From Roseovarius sp. TE539 (GTDB lineage Bacteria; Pseudomonadota; Alphaproteobacteria; Rhodobacterales; Rhodobacteraceae), in NCBI RefSeq assembly GCF_003298505.1, contig NZ_QNGB01000017.1, forward strand, positions 1 to 64,000: 64,000 nt of DNA, given 5' to 3'. A program made the position numbers and the translations under genes. Of the stretch, positions 45,371 through 53,708 are shown piece by piece. Under the pieces are notes generated by a model. That model had not been told where the DNA came from, did no database searches, and was given only the letters and a program-made list of their open reading frames with translations. The first letter of the stretch is position 1. The number at the start of each line of letters is the position of its first letter.

Positions 45371-45709
45371 TCAGCCGGCGGCCAAGGATCCCGGATCGTT
45401 GGCGGACGCATGAATCGTGAACACCCTGTCCATCCGTGTCAGGCGAAAGACCCTGTCCACCTCCGGGCGCAGCGCGGCGAGGTCCAGCCGCTGCCGCGGC
45501 CCGAGCTGTTTCATCGCCGCGACAATGGCGCCGAGACCGCTGGAATCGACAAACTCCACCTGCGCCAGGTCGAGCACGACGTGATCCGGCCCGTCTTTCG
45601 TGAGCGTGCGCATCTTGTCCTTGAAGCGGATCGCGGCGGCGGCGTCGATCCGCCCCGCGTCGACCGTGATGATCGCTATGCCCTCTGACCGGGTGCTGCG
45701 CAGTTCCAT
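45371..45709 (-). CDS. STAS-domain anti-sigma factor antagonist
   Basis: 112-aa protein of the SpoIIAA/RsbV type. The likely phospho-acceptor Ser lies in FVDSSGLGAIVAAM, and the strands before it (HVVLDLAQVEF) fit the STAS fold. It is first in the operon with the kinase at 44859, consistent with partner switching. The signal that controls it is not visible. Confidence 0.88.
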   Translation of the reverse strand: MELRSTRSEGIAIITVDAGRIDAAAAIRFKDKMRTLTKDGPDHVVLDLAQVEFVDSSGLGAIVAAMKQLGPRQRLDLAALRPEVDRVFRLTRMDRVFTIHASANDPGSLAAG

Positions 45710-45804
45710 GGCCCTTGCTCCTTGCTACGTAGAAACACAGGCAAGGCTAGACCCCAATCCTTACCATCCGGTATTCAGATCCCTGACAAGAAGGAGGATA
45801 GCCG

Positions 45805-46977
45805 ATGCAGGACGTTGTCATAACGGGCGCCCGGCGGACGCCGATGGGCGGGTTTCAGGGTGATTTCGACGGGATCGCCGCGGCCGAACTCGGTGCGACG
45901 GCGATTCGGGCGGCGCTGAAGGATGCCGGGGCCGCAACCGCCGAAGAGGTCCTGATGGGCTGTGTGCTGCCCGCCGGGCAGGGCCAGGCACCGGCGCGGC
46001 AGGCCGGCTTCGCCGCCGGACTTGGCGAGGACGTGCCCGCGACCACCCTCAACAAGATGTGCGGATCGGGCATGAAGGCGGCGATGATGGCGTTCGACCG
46101 GATCGCGCTGGGACATGCCGGGGTGATGGTTGCGGGCGGCATGGAAAGCATGTCGAACGCTCCGTACCTGTTGCCCGGGATGCGTGGCGGTGCGCGGCTT
46201 GGGCATGCCGAGGCCAAGGATCACATGTTCCTTGACGGGCTGGAGGACGCCTATGACACCGGCCGCCTGATGGGCTCCTTCGCCGAGGATTGCGCCGAGA
46301 AATTCCAGTTCACGCGTGAGGCACAGGACGCCTATGCGCTCGGGTCGCTGGAAGGCGCGCTCGCGGCGCAGAAGAGTGGTGCCTTCAAGACCGAAATCGC
46401 GCCGGTCACCATCACCGGCCGCAAGGGCCCGGTCATCGTCGGCGAAGACGAGCAGCCCGGCAAGGCGCGGCCTGACAGGATCCCGCATCTCAAACCGGCC
46501 TTCCGCAAGGACGGCACGGTGACGCCGGCCAATTCCAGCTCGATCAGTGACGGGGCGGCGGCACTGGTTCTTGCCTCGCGCGGGGCTGCTGAAGACAAGG
46601 GGCTGAGCGTGCGTGCCCGGATCCTGGGCCATGCGAGCCATGCACAGGCGCCGGCGCTGTTCACCACCGCGCCGGTGACGGCGGCCCGGAAGCTTCTCGA
46701 GACGATCGGCTGGCGAAGCGCGGATGTCGATCTCTGGGAGGTCAACGAGGCATTCGCGGTCGTGCCGATGGCCTTCATGCGGGAAATGGATCTGCCGCGC
46801 GAGCGTGTGAACGTGAACGGCGGCGCCTGTGCCCTCGGTCATCCCATCGGTGCCAGCGGTGCGCGGATCATGGTGACCCTGCTCAACGCGATGGAAAGGC
46901 ACGACGTAAAACGCGGCGTCGCGGCGATCTGCATCGGTGGCGGCGAAGGCACGGCGGTCGCGATCGAGCGTGGCTGA
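45805..46977 (+). CDS. Acetyl-CoA C-acyltransferase (thiolase)
   Basis: 390-aa thiolase. Nucleophilic Cys in LNKMCGSGMKA, catalytic His in GGACALGHPIGASGARI and the second Cys in ICIGGGEGTA are all intact. It could be the biosynthetic thiolase for phaB/phaC, 30 kb away, or a degradative enzyme; sequence does not decide. AAGGAGGATAGCCG before the ATG is a strong ribosome-binding site. Divergent from the STAS gene. Confidence 0.92.
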   Translation: MQDVVITGARRTPMGGFQGDFDGIAAAELGATAIRAALKDAGAATAEEVLMGCVLPAGQGQAPARQAGFAAGLGEDVPATTLNKMCGSGMKAAMMAFDRIALGHAGVMVAGGMESMSNAPYLLPGMRGGARLGHAEAKDHMFLDGLEDAYDTGRLMGSFAEDCAEKFQFTREAQDAYALGSLEGALAAQKSGAFKTEIAPVTITGRKGPVIVGEDEQPGKARPDRIPHLKPAFRKDGTVTPANSSSISDGAAALVLASRGAAEDKGLSVRARILGHASHAQAPALFTTAPVTAARKLLETIGWRSADVDLWEVNEAFAVVPMAFMREMDLPRERVNVNGGACALGHPIGASGARIMVTLLNAMERHDVKRGVAAICIGGGEGTAVAIERG

Positions 46978-47030
46978 TTACCACTTGAACGCCCATCGGG
47001 GCCATGCTGCACGGTTGCCACACCCGCGGG

Positions 47031-47084
47031 GCCGGTCTTCTTTTGGCCGCAAATATCCCGGGGGTCCGGGGGCTGGCCCCCGGT
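47031..47084. repeat. GC-rich hairpin, possible dispersed repeat element
   Basis: The segment ends in CCGGGGG (47066-47072), loop CTGG, CCCCCGG (47077-47083), preceded by AAATATCCCGGGGGT. From memory, similar AAATATCCCGGGG-hairpin segments recur between genes in Rhodobacteraceae. Only one copy is in this window, so repetition is not shown here. It could also terminate the thiolase gene. Confidence 0.45.
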
Positions 47085-47108
47085 CCTGACCTGTGCCAGT
47101 CTCGTCAT

Positions 47109-47567
47109 ATGCGGATCGATTACGAAACCATGGGCAAGTCCATCGACGCGCTCACCGAGGGCGAGTGTGACAGCGTGGCGCTCATGGCCACCGTCGCCTG
47201 CGAGCTTCACCATGCCGACGACAGGTTCGACTGGACCGGGTTCTACCGCGTCGTGGCGCCGGAACTGCTCAAGATCGGACCCTACCAGGGCGGGCATGGC
47301 TGCCTCGTGATCCCCTTCTCGCGGGGGGTCTGCGGCGCGGCAGCGCGCACCGGGCAGGTGCAGGTCGTGGATGATGTCGACGCCTTTCCCGGCCACATTG
47401 CTTGCGCAAGTTCCACGCGGTCGGAGATCGTGCTGCCGGTACGCGATGGCCGCGGCACCCTGATCGCGGTTCTGGATATCGACAGCAACCGGCCGGCAGC
47501 CTTCGACGACGGTGATGCCTCGGCCTTGACGGCGATCCTCGACAGGGTGTTCCGCGGCGCTGCGTGA
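47109..47567 (+). CDS. msrC: Free methionine-(R)-sulfoxide reductase (GAF domain)
   Basis: 152-aa GAF-fold enzyme of the fRMsr (YebR) family, which reduces free L-methionine-(R)-sulfoxide. Core motifs DWTGFYRV, PYQGGHGCLVIPFSRGVCG with the resolving Cys, and HIACASSTRSEIVLPV with the catalytic Cys region match the family. The ATG at 47109 gives MRIDYETMGK. It ends 75 bp before the XRE-cupin gene, and the first operator-like repeat overlaps its stop codon. Confidence 0.87.
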   Translation: MRIDYETMGKSIDALTEGECDSVALMATVACELHHADDRFDWTGFYRVVAPELLKIGPYQGGHGCLVIPFSRGVCGAAARTGQVQVVDDVDAFPGHIACASSTRSEIVLPVRDGRGTLIAVLDIDSNRPAAFDDGDASALTAILDRVFRGAA

Positions 47568-47628
47568 AATTTCCTTTGAAATTTTCACGGAATCGGCGCA
47601 CCGTGAAATCAGATCAGGGATTTTCACG
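47563..47628. promoter_or_regulatory. Duplicated inverted-repeat operator before the XRE-cupin gene
   Basis: Two copies of CGTGAAAT-N10-ATTTTCACG: the first at 47563-47589, the second at 47602-47628, offset by 39 bp. The arms are identical in both copies, and the spacers differ in sequence but not in length. They fill the gap between the msrC stop and the XRE ATG at 47643, the usual place for autoregulatory sites of this regulator type. The repeats are directly visible; the bound protein is inferred. Confidence 0.65.
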
Positions 47629-47642
47629 GGCGGGGCCGCCAG

Positions 47643-48215
47643 ATGTTGCAGAGCGATCCAAGCAAGATCCGGACCCTTGGCGCGGATTTGAGGGCGCTGC
47701 GCAAGGCGCGGTCGATGACGCTCAGCGACCTGGCCTGTCGGCTGGGGCGCTCCGTCGGCTGGTTGAGCCAGGTCGAGCGTGACCTTTCGGACCCCGCGAT
47801 CACGGATCTGCGCCAGATCGCGGCGGCGCTGGACGTGCCGATGTCGCTGCTTTTCACGCATGCGCCCGGCCCGGCGGACGAGGCCGGCCACGTGGTGCGC
47901 GCCGGGGCGCGACGGCGGATCGGTTCCGGCGGGGCGGGGCTGATCGAGGAGTTGCTGTCGCCGGACCTGACGGATGATTTCGAGGTGGTCCACTCCACCT
48001 TCGAGCCGCACAGCCGCAGCGGCAGCGCTGTGGCCCGCCCCACACGGGAACTGGGATACCTGGTTTCCGGTCGGCTGGAGCTTGTGGTGGGTGACAGGCG
48101 GTTCACCATTCACCCCGGCGACAGTTTCCGCATCCGCGGTGAGCCATTCGAGTGGATGAACCCCCATGATGCGCCTGCTGTGGCGATCTGGGTGATCGCC
48201 CCGCCGGTGTATTGA
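47643..48215 (+). CDS. XRE family transcriptional regulator with cupin sensor domain
   Basis: 190-aa regulator: helix-turn-helix at about residues 10-65 (LRALRKARSMTLSDLACRLG, then VGWLSQVERDLSDPAI) and a C-terminal cupin barrel (ELGYLVSGRLELVVGDRRF, HPGDSFRI) that would bind a small metabolite. Regulators of this type control amino-acid, polyamine and betaine catabolic operons. It precedes the GFA gene and the dehydrogenase cluster and has paired operators at its own promoter. Confidence 0.93.
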   Translation: MLQSDPSKIRTLGADLRALRKARSMTLSDLACRLGRSVGWLSQVERDLSDPAITDLRQIAAALDVPMSLLFTHAPGPADEAGHVVRAGARRRIGSGGAGLIEELLSPDLTDDFEVVHSTFEPHSRSGSAVARPTRELGYLVSGRLELVVGDRRFTIHPGDSFRIRGEPFEWMNPHDAPAVAIWVIAPPVY

Positions 48216-48309
48216 GGTGCAGGATGGAGGAACGTGATACCGGTGACCGCTCCCTTTTCGGCAATCATCCAGGAAAGAGTTGGTCGGCACCGGCGGGAGG
48301 AAAGCGCGG

Positions 48310-48693
48310 ATGATGGAAAAGGGCGGATGTCTCTGCGGGGCGGTGGCCTTCGAATTCGACGCGGACCCCGATAGAGTGATTGCCTGCCACTGTCGGCAAT
48401 GCCGAAGGCAATCAGGTCATTACTTCAGCGCCGTTTCCGCCTCCAAGGCGGGGCTTCGCTTTGGCCGCGATGACGGCCTCAAGTGGTATCGCGCCAGCGA
48501 TATCGCGCGGCGCGGCTTCTGCGGAACCTGTGGATCGACGCTTTTCTGGTGGCCGGACGAGGGGCCGGTGACGATGGTGGCGATGGGATCGCTGGAGGCG
48601 CCCACGGGGCTGCGCCTTGGCGGACATTACTGGGTGAACGCCAAGGGCGACTATTACGACATCGCGGACGGGCTGCCGCAAGAGGATCGATAG
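48310..48693 (+). CDS. GFA family zinc-binding protein
   Basis: 127-aa protein of the glutathione-dependent formaldehyde-activating (GFA/CENP-V) family. Zinc ligands are in GGCLCGAVAFE, CHCRQCRRQSG and FCGTCGSTLFW. Most such proteins have no proven activity. Beside two demethylating flavoproteins that can release formaldehyde, a detoxifying role is plausible but inferred. Two ATGs at 48310 and 48313 are possible. Confidence 0.9.
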   Translation: MMEKGGCLCGAVAFEFDADPDRVIACHCRQCRRQSGHYFSAVSASKAGLRFGRDDGLKWYRASDIARRGFCGTCGSTLFWWPDEGPVTMVAMGSLEAPTGLRLGGHYWVNAKGDYYDIADGLPQEDR

Positions 48694-48704
48694 GGAGAGG
48701 CGAC

Positions 48705-51158
48705 ATGGCTGAGTTTCCAACCACGGCGCGCGTGGTCATCATCGGCGGCGGTGCGGTGGGGGCGTCTTGCCTCTATCACCTGGCCCGCGCGGGCTGGACC
48801 GACAGCGTGCTTTTGGAGCGCAACGAACTGACGGCGGGGAGCACCTGGCACGCGGCGGGCAACGTGCCGACATTTTCGGTCAGCTGGTCGGTGATGAACA
48901 TGCAGCGCTACTCGACCGAGCTTTACGCGCGGCTGGGTGACGAGGTCGATTACCCTATGAACTACCATCAGACCGGCTCGATCCGGCTGGCGCATAGCCT
49001 CGAGCGGATGCAGGAGTTCGAGCGCGCCAGGGGGATGGGCAAACACCAGGGGATGGACCTGGAGATACTTGGCCCGGAGGAGATCAAGGCGCGTTACCCG
49101 TTCATCGAGACGCATGACCTGAAGGGTGCCCTCTATGACCCGAACGACGGCGATATCGACCCCGCGCAGCTGACGCAGGCGCTGGCCAAGGGCGCGCGGG
49201 GGATGGGCGCGAAGGTGGTGCGGTTCTGCCCGGCCACCGGGGTGACGCAGAAACCCGACGGAAGCTGGATCGTGCATTCCGAAAAAGGAGACATCGCCTG
49301 CGAATACGTGGTCAACTCGGCCGGGTATTACGCGCAGCGCGTCGGCGAATGGTTCAAGCCCTATGGCGGGCGTACCGTGCCGATGATGGTGATGAGCCAC
49401 CAATACCTGCTCAGCGAGGAAATCCCCGAGATCGAGGCGTGGTCGAAGGAGCAGGGCCGCAAGCTGCCGCTGTTGCGCGATGTCGATGTCTCCTACTACC
49501 TGCGTCAGGAAAAGCACGGCTTCAACCTCGGCCCCTACGAGCCGCGCTGCCGCGCGCATTGGGCCGACCCGTCCGATCCCATGCCCGACGATTTCAGTTT
49601 CCAGCTCTGGCAGGAGGATCTCGACCGGGTCGAGGAGATCGTCACCGACGCGATGGCGCGGGTGCCGCTGCTGGGCTCGTCGGGGATCAACAAGATCATC
49701 AACGGCCCGATCCCCTACGCACCCGACGGCATGCCGCTTCTGGGGCCGATGCCGGGGGTGAGGAACGCGTTCGAGGCCTGCGTGTTCACCTTCGGCATCG
49801 CGCAGGGCGGCGGCGCGGGCAAGGTGCTGGCCGAATGGGTGACCGAAGGGGCGCCGGAATGGGACATGTGGTCCTGCGACCCGCGCCGTTACACCGATTA
49901 CACCGACCCCGAGTATTGCGTCGCCAAGGGCATGGAGGTCTACGGCCACGAATACGCCATGCATTTCCCCTGGCACCGCTGGCCCGCCGCGCCCGACCGC
50001 AAGCTCAGCCCCGTCCATGACCGGATCAGGGAAATGGGCGGCCAGATGGGCGACTACAATGGCTGGGAGCGCGCCAACTGGTTTGCCAGGCCCGGTGATG
50101 ACACCTCGGAGGAGGCCACCCAGACATGGGACCGCGCCGGCCCGTGGGAGCCGCGCATAAGGGAAGAATGCGAGGCGGTGCGCGACCATTGCGGCGTGCT
50201 CGACCTGCCGGGTTTTTCGCGCTTCAAGGTTCAGGGGCCGGGGGCCGATGACTGGCTGCGCGGGCTCGTGACCGGCAGTCTACCCAAGGTGGGGCGCGTG
50301 GGGCTGGTCTATTTCGCCGATGAGCGGGGCCGGATCGTCACCGAGATGTCGGTCACGCGCGAGGCCGAGGACCTCTTCGTTCTGGTCACTGCCGCCGCCG
50401 CGCAATGGCATGACCGCGAGTGGCTGGAACGGCACATGCCCGAGGGGGCCAGTTTCACGCTGGAGGACTGGACCGACCGGATGTCGACTCTGATCGTCAC
50501 CGGCCCCGCGTCGCGCGATCTGCTCGGCCCCCTTTCCGATGCCGACCTGAGCCTGCCCTGGCTCAGCTTTCAGGAGACCGAGGTGGCGGGGCGGTGGGCC
50601 GCGCTGCTGCGGGTCTCGTTCGCCGGCGAACTCGGCTGGGAAATCCATGCGGAAAACGCCGACCTTCCTGCGATCTACGAGGCGGTCCTCGACGCGGGGG
50701 CCACACCCTTCGGCATGTGGGCGCTCAATTCCCTGCGCATCGAGAAGGGGTATCGCGCCTGGAAGGGGGATCTTTCCACCGATTACTCGATGCTGGAGGG
50801 CGGGCTGGAACGGTTCGTGAAATTCGACAAGCCGCAGGATTTCCCCGGCAAGGCGGCGCTTCTGGCGGAAAAGCAACAGGGCCGGAAGAAGGCCTTCGTC
50901 ACGCTGATGGTCGATGCGGGCGCGGCGGATGCCCCTTACATGTCCACGGTCTGGCATGACGGGCAGATCGTGGGCGAAACGACTTCGGGTGCGTGGGGCT
51001 ACCGCGTGAACGCCTCGGTCGCGCTGGCGGTGATCCGGGCTGATCTGGCCGTGCCGGGCCGCGTGCTGGAGGTGGACATCTACGGTGAGCGGTGCAGGGC
51101 CAAGGTGCAGCCCGACGCGCCGCTCTGGGACCCGGAGAATGAAAGGCTGCGGGCGTAG
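48705..51158 (+). CDS. FAD-dependent dimethylglycine dehydrogenase-like protein (GcvT type)
   Basis: 817-aa two-part enzyme. The N-terminal DAO flavin domain has VVIIGGGAVGASCLYHLAR and GSTWHAAG, whose His corresponds to the covalent FAD site of dimethylglycine dehydrogenase. The C-terminal half is a GcvT-like aminomethyltransferase domain binding folate (from about residue 430). The family oxidatively demethylates N-methyl amines such as dimethylglycine and sarcosine, giving methylene-folate or formaldehyde. It is divergent in sequence from its paralogue at 53709, so substrates may differ. Start at MAEFPTTARV after AGGGAGAGGCGAC. Confidence 0.88.
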   Translation: MAEFPTTARVVIIGGGAVGASCLYHLARAGWTDSVLLERNELTAGSTWHAAGNVPTFSVSWSVMNMQRYSTELYARLGDEVDYPMNYHQTGSIRLAHSLERMQEFERARGMGKHQGMDLEILGPEEIKARYPFIETHDLKGALYDPNDGDIDPAQLTQALAKGARGMGAKVVRFCPATGVTQKPDGSWIVHSEKGDIACEYVVNSAGYYAQRVGEWFKPYGGRTVPMMVMSHQYLLSEEIPEIEAWSKEQGRKLPLLRDVDVSYYLRQEKHGFNLGPYEPRCRAHWADPSDPMPDDFSFQLWQEDLDRVEEIVTDAMARVPLLGSSGINKIINGPIPYAPDGMPLLGPMPGVRNAFEACVFTFGIAQGGGAGKVLAEWVTEGAPEWDMWSCDPRRYTDYTDPEYCVAKGMEVYGHEYAMHFPWHRWPAAPDRKLSPVHDRIREMGGQMGDYNGWERANWFARPGDDTSEEATQTWDRAGPWEPRIREECEAVRDHCGVLDLPGFSRFKVQGPGADDWLRGLVTGSLPKVGRVGLVYFADERGRIVTEMSVTREAEDLFVLVTAAAAQWHDREWLERHMPEGASFTLEDWTDRMSTLIVTGPASRDLLGPLSDADLSLPWLSFQETEVAGRWAALLRVSFAGELGWEIHAENADLPAIYEAVLDAGATPFGMWALNSLRIEKGYRAWKGDLSTDYSMLEGGLERFVKFDKPQDFPGKAALLAEKQQGRKKAFVTLMVDAGAADAPYMSTVWHDGQIVGETTSGAWGYRVNASVALAVIRADLAVPGRVLEVDIYGERCRAKVQPDAPLWDPENERLRA

Positions 51159-51215
51159 GTCTCAGCTCATCGTCCCGGAACTGTAACCGGGACGCACACG
51201 GAAAAGGAGAGCAGG

Positions 51216-52280
51216 ATGCTGCCTGAAGCCATGTCCGGCGTCACCCTAAACCGTCACGGCGGGCCCGATGCACTGGAATGGCGTGATGATATCCCGGTGC
51301 CGCGCCCCGGTGCGGGCGAGGTCCTGGTGCGGGTGCTGGCGGCCGGGGTCAACAACACCGATATCAACACGCGCGTCGGCTGGTACGCGGCGGAGGTGAC
51401 CGGGGCCACCGAGGAGGGCGACACGGCGGTCGAGGCCGGCGGCTGGGGCGGCGCGCTGGATTTCCCGCGCATCCAGGGCGGCGACCTGTGCGGCGAGGTG
51501 GTCGCGCTCGGCCCGGGCGTGACGGCCTTCGCGGTCGGGCAGAGGGTGACCTGCCCGATCAACCAGCCACGCCCGAGCGAGGACAACCCGGTCGGCTTCG
51601 TCGCGCTCGGGTCGGAATATGACGGGGCGTTTGCCCGGTATTGTCTGCTGGAGGCGCGCGACCTTCATGACGTGACCGACGCGCCCCTGAGCGACGTGGA
51701 GATCGCCGCCATCCCCTGCGCCTTCGGCACCGCGGCAGGGCTCTTGCACCGGGCGGGCGTGGCACGGGACCAGGAGGTGCTGATCACCGGCGCCTCGGGC
51801 GGGGTGGGGTTGGCCGCCGTACAGCTGGCCGCGCGGATGGGCGCGCGGGTGACGGGCATCGCCTCGCCTGCCAAGGCCGATTGCGTGCGCGAGCAGGGCT
51901 CGGCGGAGGTCATCGCGCGCGGCGCGCCGGTGCCGGAGGGGTGCTTTGACGCGGTGATCGACGTCGTCGCCGGCCCGGACTGGAGCGCGTCCATCGACGC
52001 GCTGCGGCCCGGCGGGCATTACGCGGTCTCGGGCGCCATCGCCGGGCCCGTTGTGGAGGCAGACCTGCGCCGCATCTACCTGCGCGACATCACCATTCAC
52101 GGTTGCACCTACCAACCCGCCGAGGTGTTTGCGCGGCTCATCGGGATGGTCAATGCCGGGCAGGTGCGGCCGCTGGTCTCGAAGACCTACCCGCTGCGCG
52201 AGATCGCCGCGGCGCAGGCGGATTTCATCGCCAAGGCCCATCCCGGCAAGCTGGTCCTGCTGCCATGGGAAGAGGTGTGA
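51216..52280 (+). CDS. Zinc-binding-type alcohol dehydrogenase family protein
   Basis: 354-aa medium-chain reductase. The GroES-like part includes VLAAGVNNTDINTR, and the cofactor loop is LITGASGGVGLAAVQLA. The canonical Cys ligand of the catalytic zinc site (GICGTD) is replaced by NNTD, as in quinone oxidoreductases, so it is likely zinc-free. GAAAAGGAGAG precedes the start. It is 1 bp from the next gene, within the same operon. Confidence 0.87.
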   Translation: MLPEAMSGVTLNRHGGPDALEWRDDIPVPRPGAGEVLVRVLAAGVNNTDINTRVGWYAAEVTGATEEGDTAVEAGGWGGALDFPRIQGGDLCGEVVALGPGVTAFAVGQRVTCPINQPRPSEDNPVGFVALGSEYDGAFARYCLLEARDLHDVTDAPLSDVEIAAIPCAFGTAAGLLHRAGVARDQEVLITGASGGVGLAAVQLAARMGARVTGIASPAKADCVREQGSAEVIARGAPVPEGCFDAVIDVVAGPDWSASIDALRPGGHYAVSGAIAGPVVEADLRRIYLRDITIHGCTYQPAEVFARLIGMVNAGQVRPLVSKTYPLREIAAAQADFIAKAHPGKLVLLPWEEV

Positions 52281-52281
52281 C

Positions 52282-52737
52282 ATGTCCCTGAACGCTTTCG
52301 CCAAGCGCCTGATCGCGACCTTCCCGTTGGGCTTCGTCGCCACGGTCACGCCCGAGGGGCGCCCGGCGGTCAGCCCCAAGGGCACCTTTCTGGTGCTCGA
52401 CGACGACACGATCGCCTTCGGGCATATCCGTTCGCCCGGTACATTGGCCAATTTGACGTACTGGCCCGAGGCGGAGGTCAATTTCATCGACCAGTGGACG
52501 CGAAAGGGCCTGCGCGTACGTGGCGGCGCGCGTGTGATCTGGCCGGGAGCCGAGTTCGACACACTGATCGGCCGCTGGAGGACTGTCTGGGGTGATCTGG
52601 CGGGGCGGATCGAGGCACTGGTGCTGATTACCGCCGAGGACGTCAAGCCGCTCACCACCCCACCTTACGATGACGGGGCGACCGAGGAAGAGATGATCGC
52701 CCTCTACAAGGCAAAATTCGCGGAGATATACCCATGA
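52282..52737 (+). CDS. Pyridoxamine 5'-phosphate oxidase family protein
   Basis: 151-aa split-barrel flavin-binding protein. The FATVTPEGRPAVSPKGTF strand pattern and the DDTIAFGHIRS pair are characteristic of the family. It lacks the full set of PdxH residues, so it is probably not the vitamin B6 enzyme; a flavin- or heme-linked reductase is possible. It overlaps the following methyltransferase by four bases (ATGA). Confidence 0.82.
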   Translation: MSLNAFAKRLIATFPLGFVATVTPEGRPAVSPKGTFLVLDDDTIAFGHIRSPGTLANLTYWPEAEVNFIDQWTRKGLRVRGGARVIWPGAEFDTLIGRWRTVWGDLAGRIEALVLITAEDVKPLTTPPYDDGATEEEMIALYKAKFAEIYP

Positions 52738-53630
52738 CGGAGATAACCCTTCTGGACGGGTCCATCGGGCAGGAACTGGTGAAACGTTCTGGCGACCGGG
52801 CTACGCCGCTCTGGTCCACGCAGGTGATGTTGGAGCACGCCGACCTGGTGCGGCAGGTGCATGACGCCTATTTCGCCGTCGGCGCCACGGTTGCCACCAC
52901 CAACACCTACGCGGTGCTGCGCGACCGCCTCGTACGGGTGGGCCTGCAGGACGAGGTGGCGTGGCTGACCGAGACCGCCGTCGATGCGGCCCGGCGCGCC
53001 CGCGACGCGGCGGGCGGTGGCCGGGTGGCGGGGGCGATCGGGCCGCTGGTCCAGTCCTACAAGCCCGAGGTCTGCCCGCCCGCGGCCGAGGCCGCGGCGA
53101 TCTATGCCGAACCTGTCGGGCTGTTGTCCCCGAAGGTGGACTTTCTGATCCTCGAAACCATGGCCTCGGTCGATCAGGCCGAGGGGGCGCTCCGTGCGGC
53201 GAACGTGGCGGGTGTTCCGGTGTGGCTGTCGGTCACCGTGGACGATGATGATGGCGCGCGACTGCGTTCTGGCGAGGGTGTCGAGGATCTGGCCCGTGTG
53301 GTGAAGCGTTACGCGCCCGCCGCGGTGCTGGTCAACTGTTCGCGCCCCGAGGCGGTGGCCCCGGCCCTGGAGATCATCAAGGGCTTCGGCAAGCCCTTCG
53401 GCGCTTATGCGAACGGGTTCACGCGGATCAGCGAGGGGTTCCTTGGCGATGCGCCGACGGTGGATGCGCTCGAGCAGCGCACCGACCTTGATCCCGCGGC
53501 CTATGCTGAGTTCGCAATGGGCTGGGTGGACCAGGGCGCGACCATCGTCGGCGGCTGCTGCGAGGTCGGGCCCGATCATATCGCCGAACTGGCCCGTCGG
53601 CTGAGGGAGGCAGGGCATGCCATCGCCTAG
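52734..53630 (+). CDS. Homocysteine S-methyltransferase family protein
   Basis: 298-aa zinc-dependent methyltransferase, related to betaine-homocysteine and S-methylmethionine-homocysteine methyltransferases. The TIM-barrel start LLDGSIGQEL and the zinc ligands in VNCSRPEAV and GGCCEVGPDH are intact. The methyl donor is unknown, but the flanking N-methyl dehydrogenases make a betaine-type donor attractive. The operon runs on towards 53709. Confidence 0.88.
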   Translation: MTEITLLDGSIGQELVKRSGDRATPLWSTQVMLEHADLVRQVHDAYFAVGATVATTNTYAVLRDRLVRVGLQDEVAWLTETAVDAARRARDAAGGGRVAGAIGPLVQSYKPEVCPPAAEAAAIYAEPVGLLSPKVDFLILETMASVDQAEGALRAANVAGVPVWLSVTVDDDDGARLRSGEGVEDLARVVKRYAPAAVLVNCSRPEAVAPALEIIKGFGKPFGAYANGFTRISEGFLGDAPTVDALEQRTDLDPAAYAEFAMGWVDQGATIVGGCCEVGPDHIAELARRLREAGHAIA

Positions 53631-53708
53631 CGAGACGCACACGAGAGGGGGCGGCGAGTGGCTCTTCGGGCCTTGTGGCACGCCTCGCAGAAACGGGAGA
53701 TGAAAGAA

